A stretch of 64,000 nt of DNA from Leptospira kobayashii (GTDB lineage Bacteria; Spirochaetota; Leptospiria; Leptospirales; Leptospiraceae): contig NZ_AP025029.1 of the NCBI RefSeq assembly GCF_003114835.2, forward strand, positions 186,001 to 250,000, given 5' to 3'. Under the pieces are notes generated by a model that was given only the letters and a program-made list of their open reading frames with translations, was not told the origin of the DNA and searched no databases. Position 1 is the stretch's first letter, and each line of letters starts with the position of its first letter. Made by a program: the position numbers and the translations under genes. This document shows positions 8,963 to 17,996 of this stretch, piece after piece.

Positions 8963-10189
8963 ATGAATCTTGTATACAACTTTCTGACAAGTAGTCTCCG
9001 CAAACTTGATTCCAGACTTCCGGTTTTATTTACCGTATTTATCCTGTTATGGGGTTCGGTTACTTTCGGTTATTGGAAAAAATACGAATGGAATCCGACA
9101 TCTATGGTGAATTTCGGAAAAGAATTTGCATTGATGAACGAGAAAGAGACTCCTAAAAATGCGATCGTATTTTTGGGAGAGAAGGGTGATCTGGGAGCAG
9201 GTTATGACGGCCAGATTTTTTATTATTTTTCCAGATCGTTATCCAATCTTTCTCTGGACTGGCCCAAAGGGTTTGATGAGTCCTATCGAGCTCCTCGGAT
9301 CGGATATCCGTTTTTGATTTCCGTCTTCGGATTTGCAGGTCAGAAGTTTTCTGTTTTCGGGATGTACTTCTGGAATATACTGCTTCTTGTTTTATCCTTC
9401 TTTGCACTCAGGTCCCTTCTTTCCCCTAAGTATGGTTATTTGGCAATTTTTTATCTTCTGAATCCATTTTCATTGGGAAGTTATTATGTTCTGGTAAGCG
9501 ATTCGATTATGGTGTCTCTCGTCATTCTTGCTTATTATTTCTTCAAAAAGGAAAATTTTCTCTTATTCATTCTTTTGTCGAGTCTTGCGATTCTTACCAA
9601 GGAGCCTGCTATTTTTTTCCTCTTCCCTCTGGGGTTGAAGGCATTATCGAATAAGAATCTAAAACAAATCTTTGCAGTTGCCGCTACTTTGATCATACCT
9701 GTTCTTTGGCATTCCTATCTTTCCTACAGATTTCCCAATTGGAGAGCAGCTCGTCTAACGGATTTTATATTGCCTTTCGAGGGAATGATTCGCTATTCCG
9801 AATCGATTTTCGTCAGCTTACAAAGCGGGTCCGGTTTTAAAGAAACGGCAAGAATTCTCTCCCGTTTCCCATTGCTAATTTTGTTTTTTCTGGGAACGTT
9901 TCTTGCTTTTACAGGCAAACTGAGAAAAGGTTGGGAGTTTAGAATTGCCATCTTGTTTGTAATGTTTATGATAGGAACTGGCGGGTTTTATCATTTTTGG
10001 TCCGTATATGAAAATGTTTCCAGAATGTTTACTCTTTCCATTCCCATTTTGATCCTTCTGATAGGCGAAGACGAGACAGTCCGTCACAAGGAATACATCC
10101 TTCTGACGGTTTTGATTCTGGGATTATTTCTTCTGAAGGTTCTGTTTATAACAAAACCCATGTTATATCAGGTCGGCACTTCACTCTGA
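8963..10189 (+). CDS. polytopic membrane glycosyltransferase (GT-C-like)
   Basis: The 408-residue protein has about nine or ten hydrophobic helices. After the first helix comes an extracytoplasmic loop with GAGYDGQIFYYFSRSL and the RAPRIGYPFL segment. These are typical of GT-C type transferases, which use a polyprenyl-phosphate sugar, the acidic loop residue being catalytic in that class. It is the last gene of the operon that begins at 4201, five bases after the preceding stop. A likely job is to add the sugar loaded by the upstream GT2 on the periplasmic side. It ends nine bases inside the convergent pseudoprotease gene (10181). Confidence 0.7.
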   Translation: MNLVYNFLTSSLRKLDSRLPVLFTVFILLWGSVTFGYWKKYEWNPTSMVNFGKEFALMNEKETPKNAIVFLGEKGDLGAGYDGQIFYYFSRSLSNLSLDWPKGFDESYRAPRIGYPFLISVFGFAGQKFSVFGMYFWNILLLVLSFFALRSLLSPKYGYLAIFYLLNPFSLGSYYVLVSDSIMVSLVILAYYFFKKENFLLFILLSSLAILTKEPAIFFLFPLGLKALSNKNLKQIFAVAATLIIPVLWHSYLSYRFPNWRAARLTDFILPFEGMIRYSESIFVSLQSGSGFKETARILSRFPLLILFFLGTFLAFTGKLRKGWEFRIAILFVMFMIGTGGFYHFWSVYENVSRMFTLSIPILILLIGEDETVRHKEYILLTVLILGLFLLKVLFITKPMLYQVGTSL

Positions 10190-11668
10190 CAGATTGTGCG
10201 ATTTCGGTATATGAAAAACCTTGATCGCTTCTTTGTTTAGATTCGTAATCTCTTCTTTTTCAAAAACTACCTGAGTTCCGTCATCCAATTCGATGACTAA
10301 AAAAGGGTCTTCACTTTCCGTTGCTATTTGAAAAAGATCTCTTATATCTTTCGGTTCCTTACCATTGACTTTTTTCAATACGACTTGTTGCAAAGAATGA
10401 TATGCTTGATTTCCGGGTAGAGGCAAAACCTGGGACAACAGAATCACCTTTTTTGTTTCACCGGTGTTGTTGATTCTATGATAATCATTCAGATACAGCA
10501 ATTGTTTACTGACTCTGGTTCTCCACTGATTTCCGAATTCCGTAAGATAATGTTCCGATAATTCCAGAAACACAATCCCACCTAGCATTAGATATTCGGG
10601 CTTTCTGTATCTTGTATTCCCGAATGGAATTTTCACTGCAGTCTCTGGGAAAGCTTTCATTTCAAAATCGATATTCATGATTTTGGAGTTTCTTAAAATT
10701 TTTAGAGGAATTTTTTTATCCTTACCCAAACCCAAATCTTCTCCCGAATGAAATAGATAAGAGAGCAGGATTTTCCCGTATTTGGGATGTTCGAAGTAGC
10801 CTTTGGGATCGATTTTATAAGGGCCTACTTCCAAAAGAACATCTTCCAATTTTAATAAGGAAGAGGCGGATGATTCCGGATAGATTTCAGCGATGAGCAC
10901 TCCCGAATTTTCTTTCCTAACTCCGTAAAAACTTCGGGAAGATGCATCCGTCAAAGGACGGAAACGAAAGCCTTTGTATGAAAAACATTTTTTTGTGATA
11001 TTGCAATTTAGAAACTGGTTGATGGTGAAATTAGGAACCATTTTACCGGTGTTTTGCGAATCCTTAAAGTAAATCAAAAGACCTTGTGGTATCTTTGATA
11101 CTTCGTCCACAATCAGTTCTCCGATTCCTTCCAGTTTATCATCGGATTGAACCTCCACATAAGGAAGTTCGATATATCCGTTGGCATAAGTATCTACATC
11201 CAGCTTGATGGTTCTGATCTTTTTTTCAGATAAGTTTCTGAATTCCTTGTACTCCAGAACGGTTCCTGTGGAAGCAAGAAAGATTTCGGAACCGAATTGA
11301 ATGGGTGTAAGTCCTGTTCCGAATTCCTTCTCTTCCACTCTTAAAAGAGCGAGTCCCAAATCATGGTCTATCTTTACCAGTTTTGCGGTATAATTTTTCA
11401 ATGAACCGAATTTTTGAACTTCCGTATTGGTTTGGTAATAAACAGTTTGAGCGGTAGTCAGAATCAGATTTTCTCCGACCACAACCCCGTAAGAATGACG
11501 GGTCTCAGGATTTTTAAAACGCCAAGGTTGGATGAAATTGGGGTACTGAACTGTTGATTTCACCTGAACGATAAAGTTGTCGTCTTTTCCTACCGGTTGG
11601 GATTTGGAATGAATTTCTACGGATAAAAAGAAAAAAGAAAGTAAAACAGACGTTAGAATATTTTTCAT
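10181..11668 (-). CDS. trypsin-like pseudoprotease, HtrA paralogue with lost catalytic residues
   Basis: The 495-residue protein has a signal peptide (about residues 1-21) and aligns by eye with the HtrA-type protein encoded just upstream. The strand VVVGENLILTTAQTV corresponds to the HtrA histidine motif, but the catalytic His is Gln74. Asp103 in HDLGLALL is kept. The nucleophile motif GNSGG is replaced by GIGEL. PDZ-like sequence follows (about 230-310 and 380-495). It should not be a protease but may bind peptides or regulate its partner. Its ATG overlaps the upstream stop by four bases (ATGA at 11665-11668), which indicates coupled synthesis in a fixed ratio. Confidence 0.75.
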   Translation of the reverse strand: MKNILTSVLLSFFFLSVEIHSKSQPVGKDDNFIVQVKSTVQYPNFIQPWRFKNPETRHSYGVVVGENLILTTAQTVYYQTNTEVQKFGSLKNYTAKLVKIDHDLGLALLRVEEKEFGTGLTPIQFGSEIFLASTGTVLEYKEFRNLSEKKIRTIKLDVDTYANGYIELPYVEVQSDDKLEGIGELIVDEVSKIPQGLLIYFKDSQNTGKMVPNFTINQFLNCNITKKCFSYKGFRFRPLTDASSRSFYGVRKENSGVLIAEIYPESSASSLLKLEDVLLEVGPYKIDPKGYFEHPKYGKILLSYLFHSGEDLGLGKDKKIPLKILRNSKIMNIDFEMKAFPETAVKIPFGNTRYRKPEYLMLGGIVFLELSEHYLTEFGNQWRTRVSKQLLYLNDYHRINNTGETKKVILLSQVLPLPGNQAYHSLQQVVLKKVNGKEPKDIRDLFQIATESEDPFLVIELDDGTQVVFEKEEITNLNKEAIKVFHIPKSHNLSE

Positions 11669-13164
11669 TTATTGATCTCTGTTAGGTTGTAGGCTTGTCT
11701 GATTTCTTCGTCCGCCTTCAATGTTTCTTCCAGATTCAATATCAAAGGAAGAGGAAGGTCTAAAAAAGAAATTCGAACATATTTCGATTTTGAATTTTGC
11801 AGGAGTCGGATCATCTCATTCAAGTTGGAAATTTTTTTACCGTTCACTTCGGAAACGGTCATATTGATATAATAATCCAAAGCGGAATTGATAGGGTGAG
11901 AAAGTTTTCTATATAAAACCACATCTTCCTTTTGATTTTCCTTGATTTCTGGAAAATTCTGAAATCTATACAGGAACTGACTTCCTCCTTGCGTTTGGCC
12001 GACTCTCGCCCAAGCTTCCAATAAATCCCGATTGAGAGGTTGAAATACCAAACCTGCAAAAATAAAATAAGGGTAGGGGCGATCGTAACTGGAACGCATA
12101 TAATCCAAATCTTCCATTCTCTTTGCGGGAAAGGATACATTCAGACGTTTGCCGTCGCGAATCAGTTCGAATTTGATTTCTTCCCCTGCAAATTTATTAT
12201 CTACAATCTCGATAAAATCTACTCTGGATTCGGAATTATAGGCAACGGTTCCATTTTTCCCGATTGGCATACCGTCGATGGACAACAATAGATCCCCCGG
12301 AAACAGAAATCCTTCACCGGCCCCTCCCCGCAGAACATTTGTTATAAATACACCTTCCGCATCGTCCGGAATTTTTCTGAATTTCCTATGGGAAAGAGAA
12401 TAGGAAGATTGAACATGTACGCCTAGCTCCACGTAACCGTCGTATTTCCCGTCTTCACTGTCTTTTAAAAAATGGCTGATTACATTGGTCGGAATGATAT
12501 ATCCTATATTTTCTCCCTTAGTTGCTGCCTGAAAAGCGACTCCCACCACCTTACCGTTTTGCAAAGCAGGTCCGCCGGAGTTTCCCGGATTGATCGCTGC
12601 ATCCACTTGGATCACCAAATGGCTGTCAACTTGAGAATGTGCATAGGTCGATTGTTCGATGCGTGATACGATCCCCCGACTAATGGATATTTTGCTACCA
12701 CCGATCGGATAACCCACTATGTCGATAGGAGTTCCCAGCTCGGGAATATCTCCGAAGGAAAATTCGTAACTATCATCGTAGAAGGATCCTGACTTAGCTT
12801 CCAGGATGGCAAGATCGCAATCATGGGCAATATATACGGTTTTTAGTTCATACCATTCGGTTTGTTTGTTTCTTTGTGCTTCTATGAATTTTGCATTGGA
12901 TACTACATGAGCGTTTGTTAGTATTCTGTTTTTGCCGATGAGGAATCCCGTTCCTGTAGCGCTTGTCACATTACCCGACAACCAGGGGGAGTAGGGATCA
13001 TTGGATTGAGAGTACACTTTGATCTGAACTACCGCCTTTTTGATTGTTTCTATCGACATCCCCGTTTCGGTTAAGACGGATGTTTCGGCAAAAAGACTGT
13101 AAGATGAAAAAATTAGGCTGACAAGGGTAAAACAGGAAAGAAACTTTCTCCATTGTAACGCCAT
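11665..13164 (-). CDS. HtrA/DegP-type periplasmic serine protease (S1C) with PDZ
   Basis: Starting at the ATG at 13164 the protein has 499 residues, with a signal peptide (residues 1-26, ending SLFA). The S1C catalytic triad is complete: His86 in LTNAHVV, Asp117 in HDCDLAIL and Ser196 in INPGNSGGP. A PDZ domain follows (about 275-365, with GEGFLFPGDLLLSIDG), and a second PDZ-like segment lies near the end. It likely degrades or refolds damaged envelope proteins. A longer frame to 13281 exists, but its extra residues hide the signal peptide. The start codon overlaps that of the divergent gene (CATG at 13162-13165). It forms an operon with the pseudoprotease downstream. Confidence 0.88.
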   Translation of the reverse strand: MALQWRKFLSCFTLVSLIFSSYSLFAETSVLTETGMSIETIKKAVVQIKVYSQSNDPYSPWLSGNVTSATGTGFLIGKNRILTNAHVVSNAKFIEAQRNKQTEWYELKTVYIAHDCDLAILEAKSGSFYDDSYEFSFGDIPELGTPIDIVGYPIGGSKISISRGIVSRIEQSTYAHSQVDSHLVIQVDAAINPGNSGGPALQNGKVVGVAFQAATKGENIGYIIPTNVISHFLKDSEDGKYDGYVELGVHVQSSYSLSHRKFRKIPDDAEGVFITNVLRGGAGEGFLFPGDLLLSIDGMPIGKNGTVAYNSESRVDFIEIVDNKFAGEEIKFELIRDGKRLNVSFPAKRMEDLDYMRSSYDRPYPYFIFAGLVFQPLNRDLLEAWARVGQTQGGSQFLYRFQNFPEIKENQKEDVVLYRKLSHPINSALDYYINMTVSEVNGKKISNLNEMIRLLQNSKSKYVRISFLDLPLPLILNLEETLKADEEIRQAYNLTEINK

Positions 13165-14293
13165 GGGTTTGTTTGAATTAAGCATTTTGGTATCTACCAC
13201 TGTTTTTAGTGCAATCGCAGGGGTTGTATCATTTAGTAAAAATCCCCGCACACCTATGAAAATTAGTTTTAGCATTCTCACAGGCTTGTTTTCTCTAGGG
13301 AATCTCGGCGTTCTATTAGACTCTAGCTTTTTTCAATTTCAGTATCTGGCAAATCCGCATACTTCTCCCAGTTTTCTTGTTATTTTTTGTTTTGCCCTTC
13401 TGAATTTCGGACTCCAGTTCCCCACTTATTTCAGAAACAGACCTTCTTTGTCTTTATTAGTATCATTTATATTAGGTGCAGGCGCTATGCTCCTTCTCGT
13501 TGATTGGGGATTGTCAAATGAAATGAATCCTCTTGCAAGCGAGATCATTTTAAATGTATTTTATCCTTCTTTTTATACGATTTCCTTTTTTGCATTTGCT
13601 TCTGTGATTTCGATCAAGTTGCAATTTAGTTTTCCCGCGATTTCCAAATTTATGCACAGTGCTTACGGTTCTGTAATTTTATCTTTCTTATTTTCGATTT
13701 ATCTTTTTTCAAATGATGATTATATTCCCAATTTAAATCATTATTACTTACATTTTTTGGTATTTTGTGATTTATGTTTTTTACTCTGTTTTGTTTTTTT
13801 TCTGATTCATTTTTCATTTACTGCGGATTACCTGACTCATCCGTTTTCATATCTATTCGAAGCTTCAAAGAAAATTTTCGAAGATTACGATGATGCCAGT
13901 TTGGAAGGTTCGAGGGAACTCAAACAAAACCTATGGGCATTGTACGAAAAAAGAAACTGGAAATCGATCATGGACTCTTTCTGGTTTCAAATCCTGGTGG
14001 ATGAAACCTTGGACAATGCTTTGGAACATGGGGGGAAAAGAGGAGATGACAAGATCACTGTCCATGTATTCGAATCGGCAAGGTATATAGATGTTTATGT
14101 AATCGACAGAGGCAAAGGGTTTAACCCCCGTTTGGTTCCGAACCCTCTTCACACCGACCGGAAAATGGTTTCCACGGGAAGAGGGATTCATATCTTAAAA
14201 AAATTATTTATTGTTAGATGGAATTTTTTGGGAAATGAAATCTGTATCCGAATCGACAAGTCCAAATCCGAAAATTGGAAAAGTTTCCATTAA
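13163..14293 (+). CDS. membrane protein with C-terminal GHKL ATPase (anti-sigma/serine kinase-like)
   Basis: About seven membrane helices fill residues 1-220. They are followed by a linker and a GHKL/HATPase_c domain (about 245-370) with an N-box (DNALEHGG), a G1-like DRGKGF and a G2-like GRGIHIL. There is no HisKA domain, so this resembles RsbW/SpoIIAB-type kinases bound to the membrane more than a two-component kinase. In partner-switch systems such kinases phosphorylate STAS proteins, and PP2C phosphatases reverse it. Candidates for both occur in this window (19956, 36739, 55852). The divergent HtrA protease suggests an envelope-stress link, which is inference from position only. Confidence 0.65.
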   Translation: MGLFELSILVSTTVFSAIAGVVSFSKNPRTPMKISFSILTGLFSLGNLGVLLDSSFFQFQYLANPHTSPSFLVIFCFALLNFGLQFPTYFRNRPSLSLLVSFILGAGAMLLLVDWGLSNEMNPLASEIILNVFYPSFYTISFFAFASVISIKLQFSFPAISKFMHSAYGSVILSFLFSIYLFSNDDYIPNLNHYYLHFLVFCDLCFLLCFVFFLIHFSFTADYLTHPFSYLFEASKKIFEDYDDASLEGSRELKQNLWALYEKRNWKSIMDSFWFQILVDETLDNALEHGGKRGDDKITVHVFESARYIDVYVIDRGKGFNPRLVPNPLHTDRKMVSTGRGIHILKKLFIVRWNFLGNEICIRIDKSKSENWKSFH

Positions 14294-14296
14294 GTT

Positions 14297-14830
14297 TCAA
14301 TGTCCTTCGAATTCACAGATGGAATAAACATTGATTCCGTATTTTTCTTTGATTCTCGCAGTCCCGCCTAAATCTGGTAAGTCGATGATGGTTGCACATT
14401 CATGAATGATCCCTTTTAGGTTTTGCACTAGTTTGATGGACGCTTCCAAGGTTCCTCCGGTAGCGATCAAATCATCCATGATCACTACTTTTTCCCCTTC
14501 TTCAATCGCATCTATATGGATTTCTACATGATCTACTCCGTATTCTAAAGCATAAGCTTCCGAAATCGTTTTGCCAGGAAGTTTTCCTTTTTTACGAACG
14601 GGAACGAATCCCACTCCCAATTGAAAGGCGAGTGCAGCTCCTGCGATAAATCCGCGTGCATCGATGGCCACCACCTTTTTGATCCCTTGGTTTTGATAAC
14701 GTTCTACAAACATTGCTATTGTAAGTCGGAATGCTTCCGGATCGATGAGTAGGGACGTGATATCACGGAAAAGAATTCCAGGTTTCGGATAATCGGGAAT
14801 GGTTCGTATCTTGGACTTTACAATAGACAT
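14297..14830 (-). CDS. apt: adenine phosphoribosyltransferase
   Basis: The 177-residue protein has the type I phosphoribosyltransferase PRPP loop [16 protein letters not shown] (about 118-133) and the APRT-typical N-terminal segment [19 protein letters not shown]. It also has the conserved region [11 protein letters not shown] and the flexible loop near VRKKGKLPG. It converts adenine and PRPP to AMP in purine salvage. Its length fits the family. It lies three bases from the convergent GHKL gene and next to htpX on the same strand, separated by an intrinsic terminator, so it probably has its own promoter. Confidence 0.95.
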   Translation of the reverse strand: MSIVKSKIRTIPDYPKPGILFRDITSLLIDPEAFRLTIAMFVERYQNQGIKKVVAIDARGFIAGAALAFQLGVGFVPVRKKGKLPGKTISEAYALEYGVDHVEIHIDAIEEGEKVVIMDDLIATGGTLEASIKLVQNLKGIIHECATIIDLPDLGGTARIKEKYGINVYSICEFEGH

Positions 14831-14866
14831 AAGAAATGAATCTTATTTTTGTCCGGCTGTGACAAT

Positions 14867-14895
14867 AAAAAAAGGCAGGAGTTTAACCCTGCCTT
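14867..14895 (-). terminator. intrinsic terminator after htpX
   Basis: Read on the minus strand, an 8-bp GC-rich stem (14895-14888 with 14879-14872, core GGCAGG/CCTGCC) is followed by a run of seven T. It lies just after the htpX stop and upstream of apt, so it ends htpX transcription. Confidence 0.85.
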
Positions 14896-14925
14896 CTTCC
14901 AATTAAGAGTTTTTTTCTCTTTCGG

Positions 14926-15816
14926 TTATCTCATTTGTCTGAGTGCTAGAATCCTTTCTTCCAAAGGAGGGTGAGTTGCAAACAAGGATAAAAATCCGCC
15001 TTTTTTAGATGAAATCTTGAGAGAGGCAAGTGCCGCTCCTCTTTCATCCTCAGGTTGATCTATCACTTTACGCAAAGCTTCCAAAGCGGAAATCATGGAC
15101 TCACGCCCCGCAAGTTTCGCTCCTCCCGCATCCGCACGGAATTCCCTGATTCTGGAAAAGTATGCCACAGCAATGGAACCGAGAATCGAGAATGCAATGT
15201 CCAATGCGATGGTGACAAGAAAACGCACCATATGTGCCATCTCTTCTTTCACGGAATTCGCAATCAGCATTGCAATAATTCTGGAAATAAACATAGCGAA
15301 TGAGTTCACTACACCTTGGATGAGAGTTAGAGTCACCATATCACCGTTGGCAACGTGTGATAATTCGTGTGCTAAAACTCCTTCCAATTCCTGACCGCTC
15401 ATTCGATTCAATAGTCCTGTGGAAACAGCGACTAGAGAACTCGACTTGCTTGGGCCGGTGGCGAATGCGTTCACTTCAGGTGAATCGTAAATCCCCACTT
15501 CCGGCATGGGAAGATGTGCTCTTTGTGCAAGAGATTGAACTCTTCTGTACACTTCCATCTCATGAGAAGAGGCATTTTTCGGATCGATGGTTTTTACACC
15601 CATAGACCATTTTGCCATGTACTTTGAGAGAAAGAGGGAAATGAAAGATCCTACCATACCCCACATCAAGCAGAATACGATCAATTGAGTTAAGTTTACA
15701 CCGAATGCTTGTATACCGAATCCAAAGTAACCAAGCACGTTGGTTACGATGGAAATCGTAGTCATGATTAATATGTTTGTAAGTAGGAAAAAACCAATCC
15801 GTTTGATCCAGGTCAT
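14926..15816 (-). CDS. htpX: zinc metalloprotease HtpX (M48B)
   Basis: This 296-residue membrane protease has two N-terminal helices (about 7-25 and 33-55), the zinc motif VLAHELSHVANGD near residue 150, two further helices (about 160-225), and the third-ligand region REFRADAGGA. Its C-terminal HPPLEERILAL is typical of HtpX. In other bacteria HtpX degrades misfolded inner-membrane proteins, often under heat or envelope stress. The order of domains and the length match the family closely. A good intrinsic terminator follows. The region upstream to 15912 shows no clear regulatory motif. Confidence 0.95.
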   Translation of the reverse strand: MTWIKRIGFFLLTNILIMTTISIVTNVLGYFGFGIQAFGVNLTQLIVFCLMWGMVGSFISLFLSKYMAKWSMGVKTIDPKNASSHEMEVYRRVQSLAQRAHLPMPEVGIYDSPEVNAFATGPSKSSSLVAVSTGLLNRMSGQELEGVLAHELSHVANGDMVTLTLIQGVVNSFAMFISRIIAMLIANSVKEEMAHMVRFLVTIALDIAFSILGSIAVAYFSRIREFRADAGGAKLAGRESMISALEALRKVIDQPEDERGAALASLKISSKKGGFLSLFATHPPLEERILALRQMR

Positions 15817-15912
15817 AGAAAGTTTGCTCTCCTTATAGCTAAATGCTTCTTTGAGCTTCTGTTATTTAGACTTTCAAAAACACCTGATTTCCAAAAATAT
15901 ACAAGCCTTTTA

Positions 15913-17523
15913 TCAGGATTTCTGTTCGGGGAAGTATCGGTTTGCCAAATACGCCAGGAAAAACAAAACTGCTAAGGCCAGATAGGCTACGGGAAATTGC
16001 CAAGAAACGAAAAACGCAAATTGATTTAAAATGGCGTTCCCTGCCAATTCGTAAGCATGTATGAATCCGAAAAGTGATAAAGTGGTACCGACCAAAGCCC
16101 AAAGTGAGGACTTCAAAAAATCCCTTTCCAAAAGAAAAACCACCATTGCCGCCCAAACCATCGAAGTAAGCAGGAAACCTTGCGACAAGGAAAGGACTCC
16201 TCCCAGGGCGTAAGGTAAAAAAGGAACATGAGGAGAAAGATCGGATAAATTGAAATGATAGGATTTGGGAGTTCCTAGCTCCAAGAGTATCGCCTGCAAT
16301 CTACCATCCAGAAAGAAAAACACATTTTGAATGAGGAGTGCCGCCCATCCTGCAAATGCAGGAAGTAAACCGATTACCACTGCGGGGGAATGATTTTTAG
16401 GACTTGCTTGAAAAGCTTGCGAAGCGATGATGATTCCGATCCAAAGTACGATCGCCATACCTGCTTCGATCGGAATGATTGCCTGCAAAATCCCCATTAG
16501 CCCAAAGACACTAACAAATGTTATAAATATACCGTTTAATACGGAATAACCGTGTTTGGCACCTAATCCCTTCCAGCCGGGGTGTCCTATGTAGATCGTA
16601 GTAGGGAAAGGCGAACCGAAAAAAGTTCCGGCCAATGTTCCGATACCGTTTACAAGTAACGAGGATTTGGTGTCAAAACTGTCTCCCGAGGCCTCGGCGG
16701 ATTCGATATTTTGCAAGGAACCGATTACGTTGAAAACACCCATCGGCAGGATGATTGCAAAATATGTTTTTACATTGGCAAAACTCAGTACTTCCCAAAG
16801 TTCGCCCACTGCCAAATGAGGAAGATAAAACCCGATGGTTTCTTTTCCTCGTGCAAATGCCCCTTCCTGGAAAATAGGTTCTCCCAAAAGCCCGGAAACA
16901 TAGGCGAGAACGATCCCGAGGACGATCGAAACGAGTCCTCCCGGAATCGCAAAAGGAAATTTCACTTTTCCGAAGTACTGCAAAAGTATGACACCCAACG
17001 GTGCAAATGCAACTAACGGATGTTCAAATGTTCTCAGTAGAAAATCCATAGAGATAAAAGTGATTGCGATTCCCGCCAGAGCGGAAAGTAAAGCGGCGCG
17101 GGGAGTGGACTTTCTGATTTTTTCCGCAAAAAACGAACCGAAGAATTCGATGAGTCCGGAAGAAAAGGAAACAAGAAGTCCTGCTTTCCAGGCGGATTTA
17201 TAATCTCCGGTCGCTTGGTAAACCGGTAACATTACAAAAAATATAAATGCAAATAAGGAAACTGTGTTGATTCCGTAAGGGAGTGCTGTAACGTCCGTTC
17301 GGTTTGTTTTTTTGCCCAATTGATAGGCTTGCCATGAATAGAATAGATTTCCTATCAATAAAGATATGGCAGCTCCGGGCAAAACGACCGAAGTAACAAA
17401 GTCCAAAGGAAAGCCGCAAAGCCCGATACAAAGTCCCGTTAAAACAAGCAATTGGATGAGGTTGTCCACCATCAGTCCGAAAAATCCGTCGATATCCCCT
17501 CGTGTGATTGAGAAATAGTTCAT
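15913..17523 (-). CDS. NCS2-like xanthine/uracil-type permease homologue
   Basis: The 536-residue protein is strongly hydrophobic, with about twelve to fourteen membrane helices, and opens with NYFSITRGDIDGFFGLMVDNLIQLL. Segments such as FGSPFPTTIYIGHPGWKGLGAKHGYS and GTLAGTFFGSPFP match the core of the NCS2/SulP-like fold in the putative permease family related to AzgA. A nucleobase substrate is plausible but not shown. Its start overlaps the sspB-like stop by four bases (17520-17523), so it is the third gene of the capD-sspB-permease operon, an unexpected set of functions. Confidence 0.75.
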   Translation of the reverse strand: MNYFSITRGDIDGFFGLMVDNLIQLLVLTGLCIGLCGFPLDFVTSVVLPGAAISLLIGNLFYSWQAYQLGKKTNRTDVTALPYGINTVSLFAFIFFVMLPVYQATGDYKSAWKAGLLVSFSSGLIEFFGSFFAEKIRKSTPRAALLSALAGIAITFISMDFLLRTFEHPLVAFAPLGVILLQYFGKVKFPFAIPGGLVSIVLGIVLAYVSGLLGEPIFQEGAFARGKETIGFYLPHLAVGELWEVLSFANVKTYFAIILPMGVFNVIGSLQNIESAEASGDSFDTKSSLLVNGIGTLAGTFFGSPFPTTIYIGHPGWKGLGAKHGYSVLNGIFITFVSVFGLMGILQAIIPIEAGMAIVLWIGIIIASQAFQASPKNHSPAVVIGLLPAFAGWAALLIQNVFFFLDGRLQAILLELGTPKSYHFNLSDLSPHVPFLPYALGGVLSLSQGFLLTSMVWAAMVVFLLERDFLKSSLWALVGTTLSLFGFIHAYELAGNAILNQFAFFVSWQFPVAYLALAVLFFLAYLANRYFPEQKS

Positions 17524-17996
17524 TCGTTTCTTTTTCCTCCGAAATCCACCCGAATCACATTTCCTTCTTCGGAATAATCCAATTTATTCGGCTCTTTTGC
17601 AGAATCCGGCTTTTTCGTATCTTTTGTGGGAGGCTGGTCTAGCCCTGAATCCACTTGCAAAAACCGAAGCTGAGAAGCCGAATTTTGAAATTTATCATAA
17701 ATACGAAATACTGCGTCCCAAGGGAGAATCGTAGGCTCCCATGTGGAACCGAACTGCAATTCTGCAAATAAATAATCCGGTTGACTGTCCAATACTTTGA
17801 CCGCTTTGTCGCCAAACACTAACACAATCCCGGATTCTTTTTCCGCGTTGAGAAGGCCTCTCTTTCCGATTTCCAGTTTTGGGTGAGGCATGACGTGAAT
17901 ATAAAATATTCCGAATTTTTCCCAATATAGGGTGAAAAGTTGTCTTTTGAATTCACGTAAGGTAGTGATTTCTTCCGGGCTTAAACTTTGGCTCAT
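17520..17996 (-). CDS. sspB: SspB-like ClpXP adaptor protein
   Basis: The 158-residue protein resembles the SspB family. The core LVFGDKAVKVL...YLFAELQFGSTWEPTILPW, then DAVFRIYDKF, follows the substrate-binding fold of SspB, which holds ssrA-tagged proteins. A long charged linker (about 115-145) leads to a short C-terminal peptide, VIRVDFGGKRNE, which resembles the ClpX-docking tail. The adaptor would deliver tagged peptides to ClpXP in the cytoplasm. It overlaps both neighbours by four bases, so the three genes are co-translated. The call rests on motif memory, not a search, but fold-specific segments are clear. Confidence 0.75.
   Translation of the reverse strand: MSQSLSPEEITTLREFKRQLFTLYWEKFGIFYIHVMPHPKLEIGKRGLLNAEKESGIVLVFGDKAVKVLDSQPDYLFAELQFGSTWEPTILPWDAVFRIYDKFQNSASQLRFLQVDSGLDQPPTKDTKKPDSAKEPNKLDYSEEGNVIRVDFGGKRNE

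Noticed and set aside
13165..13281. 39-residue N-terminal extension of the HtrA protein
   Set aside because: It would put the signal peptide in the middle of the chain and overlap the divergent gene.
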